Made by a program: the position numbers and the translations under genes. DNA of 6,412 nucleotides from an uncultured Dechloromonas sp. (GTDB lineage: Bacteria > Pseudomonadota > Gammaproteobacteria > Burkholderiales > Rhodocyclaceae). The stretch's first letter is position 1. The number at the start of each line of letters is the position of its first letter. The stretch is from positions 1 through 6,412 of the forward strand of contig CAMKYP010000233.1 of assembly GCA_946477505.1 (NCBI GenBank), given 5' to 3'. The notes beneath the pieces were generated by a model that worked only from the letters and a program-made list of their open reading frames with translations, was not told the DNA's origin and did not search any database. Of this stretch, positions 1-5,303 are shown piece after piece.

Positions 1-9
1 GGCTTCGGC

Positions 10-15
10 TAAAAT
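10..15 (+). promoter_or_regulatory. Candidate -10 box for thiS (possible leaderless start)
   Basis: The hexamer TAAAAT matches the sigma70 -10 consensus TATAAT at five of six positions. With its last base at -7, +1 falls on base 22, the A of the thiS ATG. No Shine-Dalgarno sequence lies in the six bases between the box and the ATG. The -35 region would lie outside the window, so only half of the promoter can be seen. The same hexamer occurs upstream of the cytochrome gene and of rdgC. Confidence 0.4.
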
Positions 16-21
16 AGCGCG

Positions 22-225
22 ATGCTTACCCTCAAGATCAATGGCGAAAATCGCCAGTTTCCTGAAGCGTTGACCGTCGCCGGCCTGATCGATCAGCTTG
101 GCTACACGGGCAAGCGCATCGCCGTCGAGAAAAACGGCGAGATCGTACCGAAAAGCCAGCATGCCAGTACGCTACTGGCTGCCGGTGATCAGCTTGAAAT
201 CGTCGTCGCCGTCGGCGGCGGCTGA
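22..225 (+). CDS. thiS: Sulfur carrier protein ThiS
   Basis: ThiS is a small ubiquitin-fold protein that carries sulfur as a C-terminal thiocarboxylate and hands it to ThiG during synthesis of the thiazole ring of thiamine, in the cytoplasm. The 67-residue product has the usual family length. It opens with the beta-grasp strand LTLKINGE and ends in Gly-Gly-Gly; the terminal Gly-Gly is the site adenylated and thiolated in this family. The central 'TVAGLIDQLG' and 'RIAVEKNGEIVP' segments are typical. thiG follows 95 bp downstream on the same strand, which confirms the call. The ATG has no visible ribosome binding site, but a -10-like hexamer lies just upstream, so translation may start on a leaderless message. 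The ThiF-type adenylating partner is not in the window. Confidence 0.95.
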   Translation: MLTLKINGENRQFPEALTVAGLIDQLGYTGKRIAVEKNGEIVPKSQHASTLLAAGDQLEIVVAVGGG

Positions 226-320
226 AACCGGGGGCGAGTTTCTAGGGTCAAGTAAAGCCTTCCCCATCGAACCGACCTCGCTGACTAACAGCCAATCGCT
301 CATATCCAGGTAAACAAGAA

Positions 321-1103
321 ATGCATCAACTGACCCTCGCCGGCAAGGCCTACCGTTCCCGTCTGCTGGTCGGTACCGGCAAGTACAAGGATTTCGCCCA
401 AACGCGCGCCGCCATCGACGCCTCGGGAGCCGAGATCGTCACTGTCGCCGTGCGTCGCGTGAATATCGGCCAGGACGCCAGCCAGCCCAGCCTGCTCGAC
501 GCTATTCCGCCGTCGCAATTCACCATCCTGCCCAACACCGCCGGCTGCTATACCGCCGACGATGCGGTGCGCACCCTGCGCCTGGCGCGTGAGCTGCTCG
601 ACGGCCATCCGCTGTGCAAGCTGGAAGTCCTCGGCGACCCGACCAACCTCTTCCCGAACATGCCGGAAACGCTGAAGGCCGCTGAAATCTTGGTCAAGGA
701 AGGCTTTCAGGTCATGGTCTACTGCGCCGACGACCCTATCCAGTGCAAGATGCTCGAAGACATCGGTTGCATCGCGGTGATGCCGCTCGCTTCGTTGATC
801 GGTTCCGGCATGGGCATTGTGAACCCGTGGAACCTGCGCCTGATCATCGACAACGCCAAGGTGCCGATCATCGTCGACGCCGGTGTCGGCACCGCGTCGG
901 ATGCCACCATCGCCATGGAACTCGGCTGCGACGGCGTCCTGATGAATACCGCCATCGCCCACGCGAAAGATCCGGTGCTCATGGCTTCCGCCATGAAGAA
1001 AGGCATCGAAGCCGGGCGCGAGGCCTTCCTGGCCGGCCGCATGGCCCGCAAATACTATTCGGCCGATCCGTCGTCGCCGACTTCGGGGCTGATCGGCTCA
1101 TGA
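321..1103 (+). CDS. thiG: Thiazole synthase ThiG
   Basis: ThiG condenses 1-deoxy-D-xylulose 5-phosphate, dehydroglycine (iminoacetate) and the sulfur of ThiS thiocarboxylate into the thiazole phosphate precursor of thiamine. The 260-residue protein is full length for this TIM-barrel family. Visible landmarks are the N-terminal 'LLVGTGKYKDF', the 'NTAGCYTADDAVR' segment and 'CKLEVLGDPTNLFPN'. Lys100 in that last segment lies where the family's Schiff-base lysine is expected. Further on are the glycine-rich 'LIGSGMGI', 'VDAGVGTASD' near 186-194 and 'NTAIAHAKDP'. The ATG is preceded by only a weak AGG at 308-310. The 95-bp gap from thiS shows no convincing terminator or promoter, so the two are probably cotranscribed. 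The stop codon overlaps the start of trmB. Confidence 0.97.
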   Translation: MHQLTLAGKAYRSRLLVGTGKYKDFAQTRAAIDASGAEIVTVAVRRVNIGQDASQPSLLDAIPPSQFTILPNTAGCYTADDAVRTLRLARELLDGHPLCKLEVLGDPTNLFPNMPETLKAAEILVKEGFQVMVYCADDPIQCKMLEDIGCIAVMPLASLIGSGMGIVNPWNLRLIIDNAKVPIIVDAGVGTASDATIAMELGCDGVLMNTAIAHAKDPVLMASAMKKGIEAGREAFLAGRMARKYYSADPSSPTSGLIGS

Positions 1104-1894
1104 GCAAGGATATCCTGATCCCGTCCGGCGCCGCGCACGACGATGGCGTCTATACCGAAGGCCGCGAAGGGCACGGCCACATCAAGAGCTTCGTGCGTCG
1201 TGCCGGCCGCATGTCGGAAGCTCAGCACCGCTATTTCGCCGAGATGATGCCGAAGATCGGCATTCCTTATCAGCCGGCAAACATCGACCTGAACGCCGTG
1301 TTCGGGCGCGACAATCCGAAGATTCTCGAAATCGGTTGCGGCATGGGCGAGACGACGGCACGCATCGCCGAAGCCAATCCGGGCAATGATTACTTCGGCC
1401 TGGAGGTGCATGTGCCCGGCGTCGGCGCGCTATGCAAGCTGATCGCCGAGAAAAACCTCGCCAACCTGCGCATTGGCAACCACGATGCCGTGGAAGTGGT
1501 GCGCGACATGCTGCCGGAAGGCTCGCTGTCCGGCATCCATGTCTTTTTCCCGGATCCCTGGCACAAGACACGACACAAGAAGCGCCGCCTGATCCAGTCG
1601 CCTTTCGTCGAACTGCTGGCCTCGCGCCTCAAGCCGGGTGGCTACTTCCATTGCGCCACCGACTGGGAAAATTACGCCTTGCAGATGCTGGATGTATTGG
1701 GTCGGGAACCCAGCTTGCGTAATAGTGTTGCTGGCCCGACCGATGCCGCGCTGGCTGCGGCGCTTGAGGCAGACAGCAGTGCCGGCCTTGCTGGCTTTGC
1801 GCCGCGTCCCGATTATCGACCGCTGACCAAGTTCGAAAATCGTGGTTTGCGCCTTGGGCACGGCGTTTGGGACATCATCTTCGAGAAAAAATAG
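1100..1894 (+). CDS. trmB: tRNA (guanine-N7-)-methyltransferase TrmB
   Basis: TrmB uses S-adenosylmethionine to methylate N7 of guanine 46 in the variable loop of tRNAs. The start is the ATG at 1100, which overlaps the thiG stop as ATGA and gives 264 residues. The open frame runs further upstream, but that part is only thiG read in another frame. Seen in order are 'IKSFVRRAGR' near 28-37, the SAM-binding motif 'ILEIGCGMGE' at 75-84, 'GLEVHVPGVGA' at 100-110, the signature 'FFPDPWHKTRHKKRR' at 149-163, 'HCATDWENYA' and the C-terminal 'TKFENRGLRLGHGVWD'. The protein is somewhat longer than E. coli TrmB, mainly through an alanine-rich stretch around 211-233. Only GGGG at 1085-1088, rather far upstream, could act as a ribosome binding site, so translational coupling to thiG is likely. 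Confidence 0.96.
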   Translation: MSKDILIPSGAAHDDGVYTEGREGHGHIKSFVRRAGRMSEAQHRYFAEMMPKIGIPYQPANIDLNAVFGRDNPKILEIGCGMGETTARIAEANPGNDYFGLEVHVPGVGALCKLIAEKNLANLRIGNHDAVEVVRDMLPEGSLSGIHVFFPDPWHKTRHKKRRLIQSPFVELLASRLKPGGYFHCATDWENYALQMLDVLGREPSLRNSVAGPTDAALAAALEADSSAGLAGFAPRPDYRPLTKFENRGLRLGHGVWDIIFEKK

Positions 1895-1923
1895 CTGGCA
1901 CGCGGACGACTCCTGCGTAAAAT
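1895..1923 (+). promoter_or_regulatory. Sigma70-like promoter of the diheme cytochrome gene
   Basis: A -35 element CTGGCA (1895-1900, four of six matches to TTGACA) and a -10 element TAAAAT (1918-1923, five of six) are separated by exactly 17 bp. The -35 begins on the base after the trmB stop codon. Predicted +1 is near 1930, giving an untranslated leader of about 29 nt that ends with the ribosome binding site AGGGG at 1949-1953. No terminator is visible between trmB and this promoter, so read-through from trmB may add to transcription. Confidence 0.55.
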
Positions 1924-1924
1924 G

Positions 1925-1941
1925 TGATTTGTAATTAATCA
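1925..1941. promoter_or_regulatory. Short dyad overlapping the predicted cytochrome transcription start
   Basis: A perfect 5-bp inverted repeat, TGATT and AATCA, with 7 bp between the arms, spans the predicted +1. This placement would suit a repressor operator. It does not fit the FNR consensus (TTGAT-N4-ATCAA) well: only the right half of a shifted 14-bp window resembles it. A dyad this short in AT-rich DNA can arise by chance. Confidence 0.2.
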
Positions 1942-1958
1942 TAAAAATAGGGGTTGTC

Positions 1959-2576
1959 ATGAAAAATGTTAAAACATTTTGCGGCGCTGTACTGTTTCCG
2001 CTGAGCGTGCTCGTTTTGTCCTCCGGGGCGGCCCTGGCGGCCGAACGCTCCGGCAAGGAAGTCGTCGAGGCGGTATGTGCCGGCTGCCATGCCTCCGGCA
2101 AGGACGGCGCACCGAAACTCGATGACAAGGCAGCCTGGGCGCAGCGCGCCTCGAAAGGTCTGGACAAGCTGACCCAGAACGCCATTACCGGCGTGCGCAA
2201 CATGCCGGCCCACGGTGGCCAGGCGGCGCTCTCCGATCTTGAAATGAGCCGTGCCGTCGGCTATATGGTGAGTTCGGGGCATGCTGCCGATACCAACAAG
2301 GCCTACAGCTCCCCGAAGACGCGCAGCGGCGATCAGGTGGTTCAGGAGCGCTGCCAGGAATGCCACGCTACCGGCAAGAATGGCGCGCCCAAGCTCGGCG
2401 AAATGGCCGACTGGAAGCCCCGCCTCAAGAACGGTGTCGATCCGCTGGTCAAGTCGGCGATCAGCGGCCACAACGCCATGCCGGCCCGTGGTGGCCTGGC
2501 GAATCTGAGCGATGCCGAAATGAAGGCAGCCGTCGAATACATGCTGAGCCGGGCCGGTTCCGCTCCCAGCAAATAG
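1959..2576 (+). CDS. Periplasmic diheme c-type cytochrome (two c5-like domains)
   Basis: This is an exported electron-transfer protein of 205 residues. A Sec signal peptide is visible: Lys2 and Lys5, a hydrophobic core at about 9-20, and the AxA site ALA at 25-27. Two class I heme-binding domains follow. Heme 1 is bound by C40-x-x-C43-H44, with Met82 in 'NMPAHGG' as the likely axial ligand. Heme 2 is bound by C132-x-x-C135-H136, with Met174 in 'AMPARGG'. Residues 32-105 and 124-197 align without a gap at an offset of 92, with 39 of 74 identical by hand count, so the gene arose by tandem duplication. The MPxxGG motif and spacing resemble the cytochrome c5 family. The gene has its own promoter and terminator, so context does not reveal its redox partner. 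Codons 2-8 are AT-rich, unlike the rest of the gene. Confidence 0.93.
   Translation: MKNVKTFCGAVLFPLSVLVLSSGAALAAERSGKEVVEAVCAGCHASGKDGAPKLDDKAAWAQRASKGLDKLTQNAITGVRNMPAHGGQAALSDLEMSRAVGYMVSSGHAADTNKAYSSPKTRSGDQVVQERCQECHATGKNGAPKLGEMADWKPRLKNGVDPLVKSAISGHNAMPARGGLANLSDAEMKAAVEYMLSRAGSAPSK
1963..1980 (+). repeat. Near-perfect inverted repeat just inside the cytochrome reading frame
   Basis: Arms AAAATGTT (1963-1970) and AACATTTT (1973-1980) are perfect complements separated by two bases. In mRNA this could form a weak AU-rich hairpin of about six pairs immediately after the start codon; in DNA it is an 18-bp near-palindrome. It lies in codons 2-8, which encode the N-region of the signal peptide. 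Part of the symmetry may simply come from Lys, Asn and Phe codons. Confidence 0.4.
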
Positions 2577-2619
2577 TACGTGTCGCCGGCCCTTGGGACG
2601 GCTAGGCATCGCCAAGCAG

Positions 2620-2646
2620 ACCCCGTCTTGATCGGCGGGGTTTTTT
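2620..2646 (+). terminator. Rho-independent terminator after the cytochrome gene
   Basis: An 8-bp stem (2620-2627 pairing with 2634-2641, with one G-T wobble) closes a 6-nt loop and runs into six consecutive T residues at 2641-2646. It lies 43 bp after the cytochrome stop. It should separate this gene from rdgC. A weaker GC-rich hairpin at 2585-2602 precedes it and lacks a T tract. Confidence 0.9.
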
Positions 2647-2699
2647 ATTGCCCTTTGTCATGACGCGGCAGAACTTGCGTCAGCCGACGACGAGTGGGC

Positions 2700-2708
2700 T
2701 GATAAAAT
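2700..2708 (+). promoter_or_regulatory. Extended -10 promoter of rdgC
   Basis: TGA followed by TAAAAT (2703-2708) fits the extended -10 form TGN-TATAAT with one mismatch in the hexamer. No good -35 element stands 16-18 bp upstream; TTGCGT at 2675-2680 is too far away, with a 22-bp spacer. Predicted +1 is near 2715, giving an untranslated leader of about 50 nt. A ribosome binding site AGGA is at 2752-2755. The position directly after the terminator supports a fresh transcript starting here. Confidence 0.5.
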
Positions 2709-2765
2709 CCGCTCCTCGACCGGAGCCCCGATTGTGCTCCGCACCGTTTTCAGGAAAACAGAAAC

Positions 2766-3737
2766 ATGTGGTTCAAGAATCTGCAAATCTATCGGCTGGA
2801 AACGCCGTGGAATATCGATCCCGTCAAACTCGAGGAGCAACTTGCTCGCGGCACCTTCGCCCGCTGCGCCAGCCATGAGCCGATGTCGCGCGGCTGGGTG
2901 CCGCCGCGCAAGGATGGCGGCCTGATTTATGCGAACAATCGCCAGTGGCTGATCGCCTTGGCCGTCGAGCAGCGTCTGCTGCCGTCGTCGGTCGTCAATG
3001 ACGAAGTCCGCGAGCGCGCCGAGAAACTCACCGAGGAACAGGGCTATGCGCCGGGCCGCAAGGCCTTGCGCGAGTTGAAGGAGCGCGTTACCGAGGAGTT
3101 GATGCCGCGCGCCTTCACCAAGAAGCGCTCGACTTTCATCTGGATCGACCCACAGAACGGCTGGTTCGTCGTTGACGCCGGCAGCCCCGGCAAGGCCGAG
3201 GAGGCAATCGAGCACCTGCGGCATTGTCTCGACGAATTCCCGCTGACCCCGGTGCATACCCAGTTGTCGCCGCAGTCGGCGATGGCCGATTGGCTGGCCG
3301 GCGGCGATGCGCCGCACGGGTTCACCATCGACCGCGATTGCGAGCTGAAGGCGGTCGGCGAAGAAAAATCGGCGGTCCGCTATGTGCGCCATCCGTTGGG
3401 CGACGAGGTGAGCGGGGAAATCAAGGCGCATCTGGCTGCCGGCAAGCTGCCGACCAAGCTGGCCTTGACGTGGGACGACCGGATTTCCTTCGTGCTGGGC
3501 GAGAAAATGGAGGTCAAGCGCCTCGCCTTCCTCGACCTGCTCAAGGAAGAGGCGGAAAAGAGCGCCGAGCATGCCGACGAGCAATTCGATGCCGATTTCG
3601 CCCTGATGACGGGGGAGCTGACCCGCTTCCTGCCGCAGCTGATCGCGGCATTGGGTGGCGAGAAAGTCGAGGCGGCCGAGGTGCCTGCCCGTCCGGCGCA
3701 ATCGGGCGGTGCCGCGGTGCCGCCCTGGGAGGCATGA
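2766..3737 (+). CDS. rdgC: Recombination-associated protein RdgC
   Basis: RdgC is a nucleoid-associated protein that forms a ring-shaped dimer around double-stranded DNA and, in E. coli and Neisseria, limits RecA loading and activity. The 323-residue product starts with the family signature 'MWFKNLQIYRL' and carries 'GWVPP' at 43-47, 'ELMPRAFTKK' at 111-120, 'IWIDPQNGWFVVDAGS' at 125-140, and the C-terminal block 'KLALTWDDRISFVLGE' through 'KRLAFLDLL' at about 231-259. It is roughly 20 residues longer than E. coli RdgC (303 residues as recalled); the excess is a Pro/Ala/Gly-rich tail after residue 298 ending in VPPWEA. The ATG at 2766 has AGGA ten bases upstream. The stop overlaps the start of the YchJ-type gene. 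The family assignment is secure; the role of the tail is unknown. Confidence 0.96.
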   Translation: MWFKNLQIYRLETPWNIDPVKLEEQLARGTFARCASHEPMSRGWVPPRKDGGLIYANNRQWLIALAVEQRLLPSSVVNDEVRERAEKLTEEQGYAPGRKALRELKERVTEELMPRAFTKKRSTFIWIDPQNGWFVVDAGSPGKAEEAIEHLRHCLDEFPLTPVHTQLSPQSAMADWLAGGDAPHGFTIDRDCELKAVGEEKSAVRYVRHPLGDEVSGEIKAHLAAGKLPTKLALTWDDRISFVLGEKMEVKRLAFLDLLKEEAEKSAEHADEQFDADFALMTGELTRFLPQLIAALGGEKVEAAEVPARPAQSGGAAVPPWEA

Positions 3738-4120
3738 AACAGCCGGATGTCTGTCCGTGTGGCAGCGGTCGGCGCTACGCCGCCTGCTGCCATCCCCTGC
3801 ATGCCGGCGAAAACCCCGCCGCCAGCGCAGAGGCGCTGATGCGTTCGCGCTATAGCGCTTATGTGCTGAAGCTGGGCGACTATCTGCTGGCGACCTGGCA
3901 TGCCACGACGCGGCCAAGCGAGCTCGATCTTGATGCCGATTCGAGCAAGTGGCTCGGCCTCGCTGTCAGGTCTCACCAGCAACTGGACGAACACCACGCC
4001 ACGGTCGAGTTCGTTGCCCGCTATCGCATTGCCGGCCGCGGACATCGGCTCCACGAATTGAGCCGTTTCGTCCGCGAAGATGGCCGTTGGTACTACGTCG
4101 ACGGGGAGATGCTGGCCTGA
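3734..4120 (+). CDS. YchJ-family protein with N-terminal SEC-C zinc motif
   Basis: This is a small cytoplasmic protein of 128 residues whose exact role is not established. At residues 7-19 it has 'CPCGSGRRYAACC', a SEC-C zinc-binding motif (CxCx8-9CC/CH type) like that at the SecA C-terminus. The rest matches the YchJ NTF2-like middle domain: 'ALMRSRYSAYV', 'YLLATWH', 'WLGLAV', 'VEFVARYR' and 'RFVREDGRWYYVDGE'. E. coli YchJ has a second SEC-C motif at its C-terminus, which is absent here. The ATG at 3734 overlaps the rdgC stop as ATGA. A strong GGGAGG lies only one base before the ATG, too close for normal use, so coupling to rdgC translation is likely. No later start would keep the zinc motif. 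Confidence 0.88.
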   Translation: MKQPDVCPCGSGRRYAACCHPLHAGENPAASAEALMRSRYSAYVLKLGDYLLATWHATTRPSELDLDADSSKWLGLAVRSHQQLDEHHATVEFVARYRIAGRGHRLHELSRFVREDGRWYYVDGEMLA

Positions 4121-4158
4121 GCGTCGGCCACGGAAGGGTTCGCAAATCTTCACATAAG

Positions 4159-4174
4159 CGCCATGGCGATGGCG
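4159..4174 (+). repeat. Small hairpin in the gap before the YidB-family gene
   Basis: Arms CGCCAT (4159-4164) and ATGGCG (4169-4174) flank a GGCG loop. The first ten bases are also a perfect palindrome. No T tract follows, so this is not a convincing intrinsic terminator. The surrounding 90-bp gap (4121-4210) shows TTCACA at 4149-4154 and TAGGAT at 4175-4180, but their 20-bp spacing is too long for a confident sigma70 call. Confidence 0.25.
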
Positions 4175-4210
4175 TAGGATGAAAGGCCCAACTTCATCGG
4201 AGCAGTCATC

Positions 4211-4618
4211 ATGGGTCTTCTCGATTCCGTCGTCGGTGCCTTGGCCGGCGGGCAGTCCGGCGGCGACAATCCGCTGCTCGGCATCGTCATGCAGTTGCTC
4301 AACAACCAGCCGGGTGGGTTGGCCGGGCTCGTCCAGTCCTTTCAACAGGGTGGGTTGGGCGACATCGTCAATTCCTGGGTGTCGACCGGGCAGAACCTGC
4401 CGATTTCAGCGGAGCAGCTGCAATCCGTCCTCGGTTCCGGTCAACTGCAGCAAATTGCCGCCCAGCTTGGCGTGTCGCCCGAGCAGGCTTCCGGCAACCT
4501 GGCGGACCTGCTGCCGAAGGTAGTCGACCAGCTGACGCCGAACGGCCAGTTGCCGCAAGGGGGCGACCTGCTGTCGCAAGGGCTGGACATGCTCAGGAAG
4601 GGCGGGCTTTTCGCTTGA
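4211..4618 (+). CDS. YidB-family protein (DUF937)
   Basis: The 135-residue product has no established function. It matches E. coli YidB nearly end to end as I recall it: start 'MGLLDSVVGAL', 'FQQGGLGDIVNSWVSTGQN' at about 44-62, 'PISAEQLQSVLGSGQLQQIAAQLGVS' at about 64-89, 'LLPKVVDQLTPNGQLP' and the closing 'DLLSQGLDMLRKGGLF'. There is no signal peptide or clear membrane helix, so a cytoplasmic, small helical protein rich in Gly, Gln and Leu is likely. GGAG at 4199-4202 is eight bases before the ATG, a good ribosome binding site. The YiaD-like lipoprotein gene starts 16 bp after its stop, so the two are probably cotranscribed, which hints at an envelope link but does not prove one. Confidence 0.88.
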   Translation: MGLLDSVVGALAGGQSGGDNPLLGIVMQLLNNQPGGLAGLVQSFQQGGLGDIVNSWVSTGQNLPISAEQLQSVLGSGQLQQIAAQLGVSPEQASGNLADLLPKVVDQLTPNGQLPQGGDLLSQGLDMLRKGGLFA

Positions 4619-4620
4619 TC

Positions 4621-4626
4621 GAGGAG
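4621..4626 (+). promoter_or_regulatory. Ribosome binding site that sets the lipoprotein start
   Basis: GAGGAG lies eight bases before the ATG at 4635. An alternative GTG at 4626 overlaps this site itself and would only add three residues (start, Arg, Thr) before the lysine-containing signal peptide, so the ATG is preferred. Confidence 0.75.
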
Positions 4627-4634
4627 TGCGAACC

Positions 4635-5300
4635 ATGAAAAACAGCGTGAACGGTTTTCTTGCCCTTGCCGTCTTGTCGACCGCCCTGGGTGGATGTGCC
4701 AATCTGGATGAAACCCAGCGCACGACAGCGACCGGGGCGACCATCGGCGCTGTTGCCGGCGCCGTGTTGGGCGGTGTGACTGCCGGCGGCAACAAGACCA
4801 AGAGCGCAGCGACAGGTGCCGCGATTGGCGCTGCGCTGGGCGCCGGCGGCGGTTATTTGTGGTCGCGGCATATGCAGGAACAGAAGGCGGCGATGGAGCA
4901 GGCGACGCAGGGGACCGGCATCGCGGTCAGCCAGACGGCCGACAACCAGCTCAAGCTCGATATCCCCAGCGATCTGTCCTTCGATTCGGGGCAATACCAC
5001 ATCAAGCCGGGGCTGCATGCCGTGCTCGACCGTTTTGCCACAACGTTGAACCAGAACCCGGTGACGACCCTGCGCATCGTCGGGCATACCGACAACGTTG
5101 GCAGTGACGCGACAAACAATCCGCTGTCGGTCAATCGGGCGGCCGCGACCCGGGATTACCTGGTGTCGCGCGGCGTGGCGAGCAAGCGGATCAGCATCGA
5201 CGGTCGTGGCGAGCAGGAGCCGATCGCCGACAATGCCACGGCGGCCGGCCGGGCAAAGAATCGGCGCGTCGAAATCTTCGTCGCCGAAGCGACGCACTGA
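4635..5300 (+). CDS. OmpA-family outer-membrane lipoprotein (YiaD-like)
   Basis: The 221-residue product is predicted to sit in the outer membrane and grip peptidoglycan. A type II signal peptide ends in the lipobox LGGC with Cys21 as the lipidated residue; the following Ala-Asn gives no inner-membrane retention signal. Two glycine-zipper stretches follow (about 34-51 and 61-73), separated by a polar 'NKTKS' turn, a helical-hairpin pattern. The OmpA C-terminal domain spans about 107-217, with 'GHTDNVG' at 150-156, 'LSVNRAAATRDYL' at 164-176 and 'AGRAKNRRVEI' near the end. Asp153 and Arg168 match the pair that contacts diaminopimelate in OmpA-type domains. Length and layout match E. coli YiaD. 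It forms a probable two-gene unit with the YidB-family gene and ends 3 bp from the hemW stop on the other strand. Confidence 0.93.
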   Translation: MKNSVNGFLALAVLSTALGGCANLDETQRTTATGATIGAVAGAVLGGVTAGGNKTKSAATGAAIGAALGAGGGYLWSRHMQEQKAAMEQATQGTGIAVSQTADNQLKLDIPSDLSFDSGQYHIKPGLHAVLDRFATTLNQNPVTTLRIVGHTDNVGSDATNNPLSVNRAAATRDYLVSRGVASKRISIDGRGEQEPIADNATAAGRAKNRRVEIFVAEATH

Positions 5301-5303
5301 TCC

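Noticed and set aside
226..320. A possible TPP riboswitch or terminator between thiS and thiG.
   Set aside because: The conserved TPP riboswitch segments (CTGAGA and ACCTGA-like) are not present and no stem with a T tract is seen. A riboswitch upstream of thiS cannot be judged because only 21 bases are in the window.
300..962. A 220-codon minus-strand open frame opposite thiG.
   Set aside because: Its His/Asp/Gly/Val-rich composition is the mirror of thiG codon bias, with no domain recognised and a clear sense gene beneath it.
743..1099. An upstream extension of trmB into thiG giving a 383-residue protein.
   Set aside because: The extra part is Arg/His-rich out-of-frame thiG sequence. The TrmB family start fits the ATG at 1100.
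1929..1942. An FNR or CRP site at the cytochrome promoter.
   Set aside because: Only one half-site resembles FNR, and the CRP-like TGTGA at 1923-1927 has no matching partner half at the right spacing.
3224..3733. An upstream extension of the YchJ-type frame into rdgC.
   Set aside because: The extension reads as an Arg/Gly-rich shadow of rdgC. The SEC-C motif begins just after the ATG at 3734, as expected for the family.
2658..3917. A 419-codon open frame on the minus strand opposite rdgC.
   Set aside because: It has the Arg/His/Gln/Ala/Leu-rich composition of a codon shadow in GC-rich DNA, shows no recognisable motif, and lies fully over the well-supported rdgC and part of the next gene.
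4149..4180. TTCACA and TAGGAT as a promoter for the YidB-family gene.
   Set aside because: The spacer is 20 bp and the -10 match is only four of six, so I do not call it.
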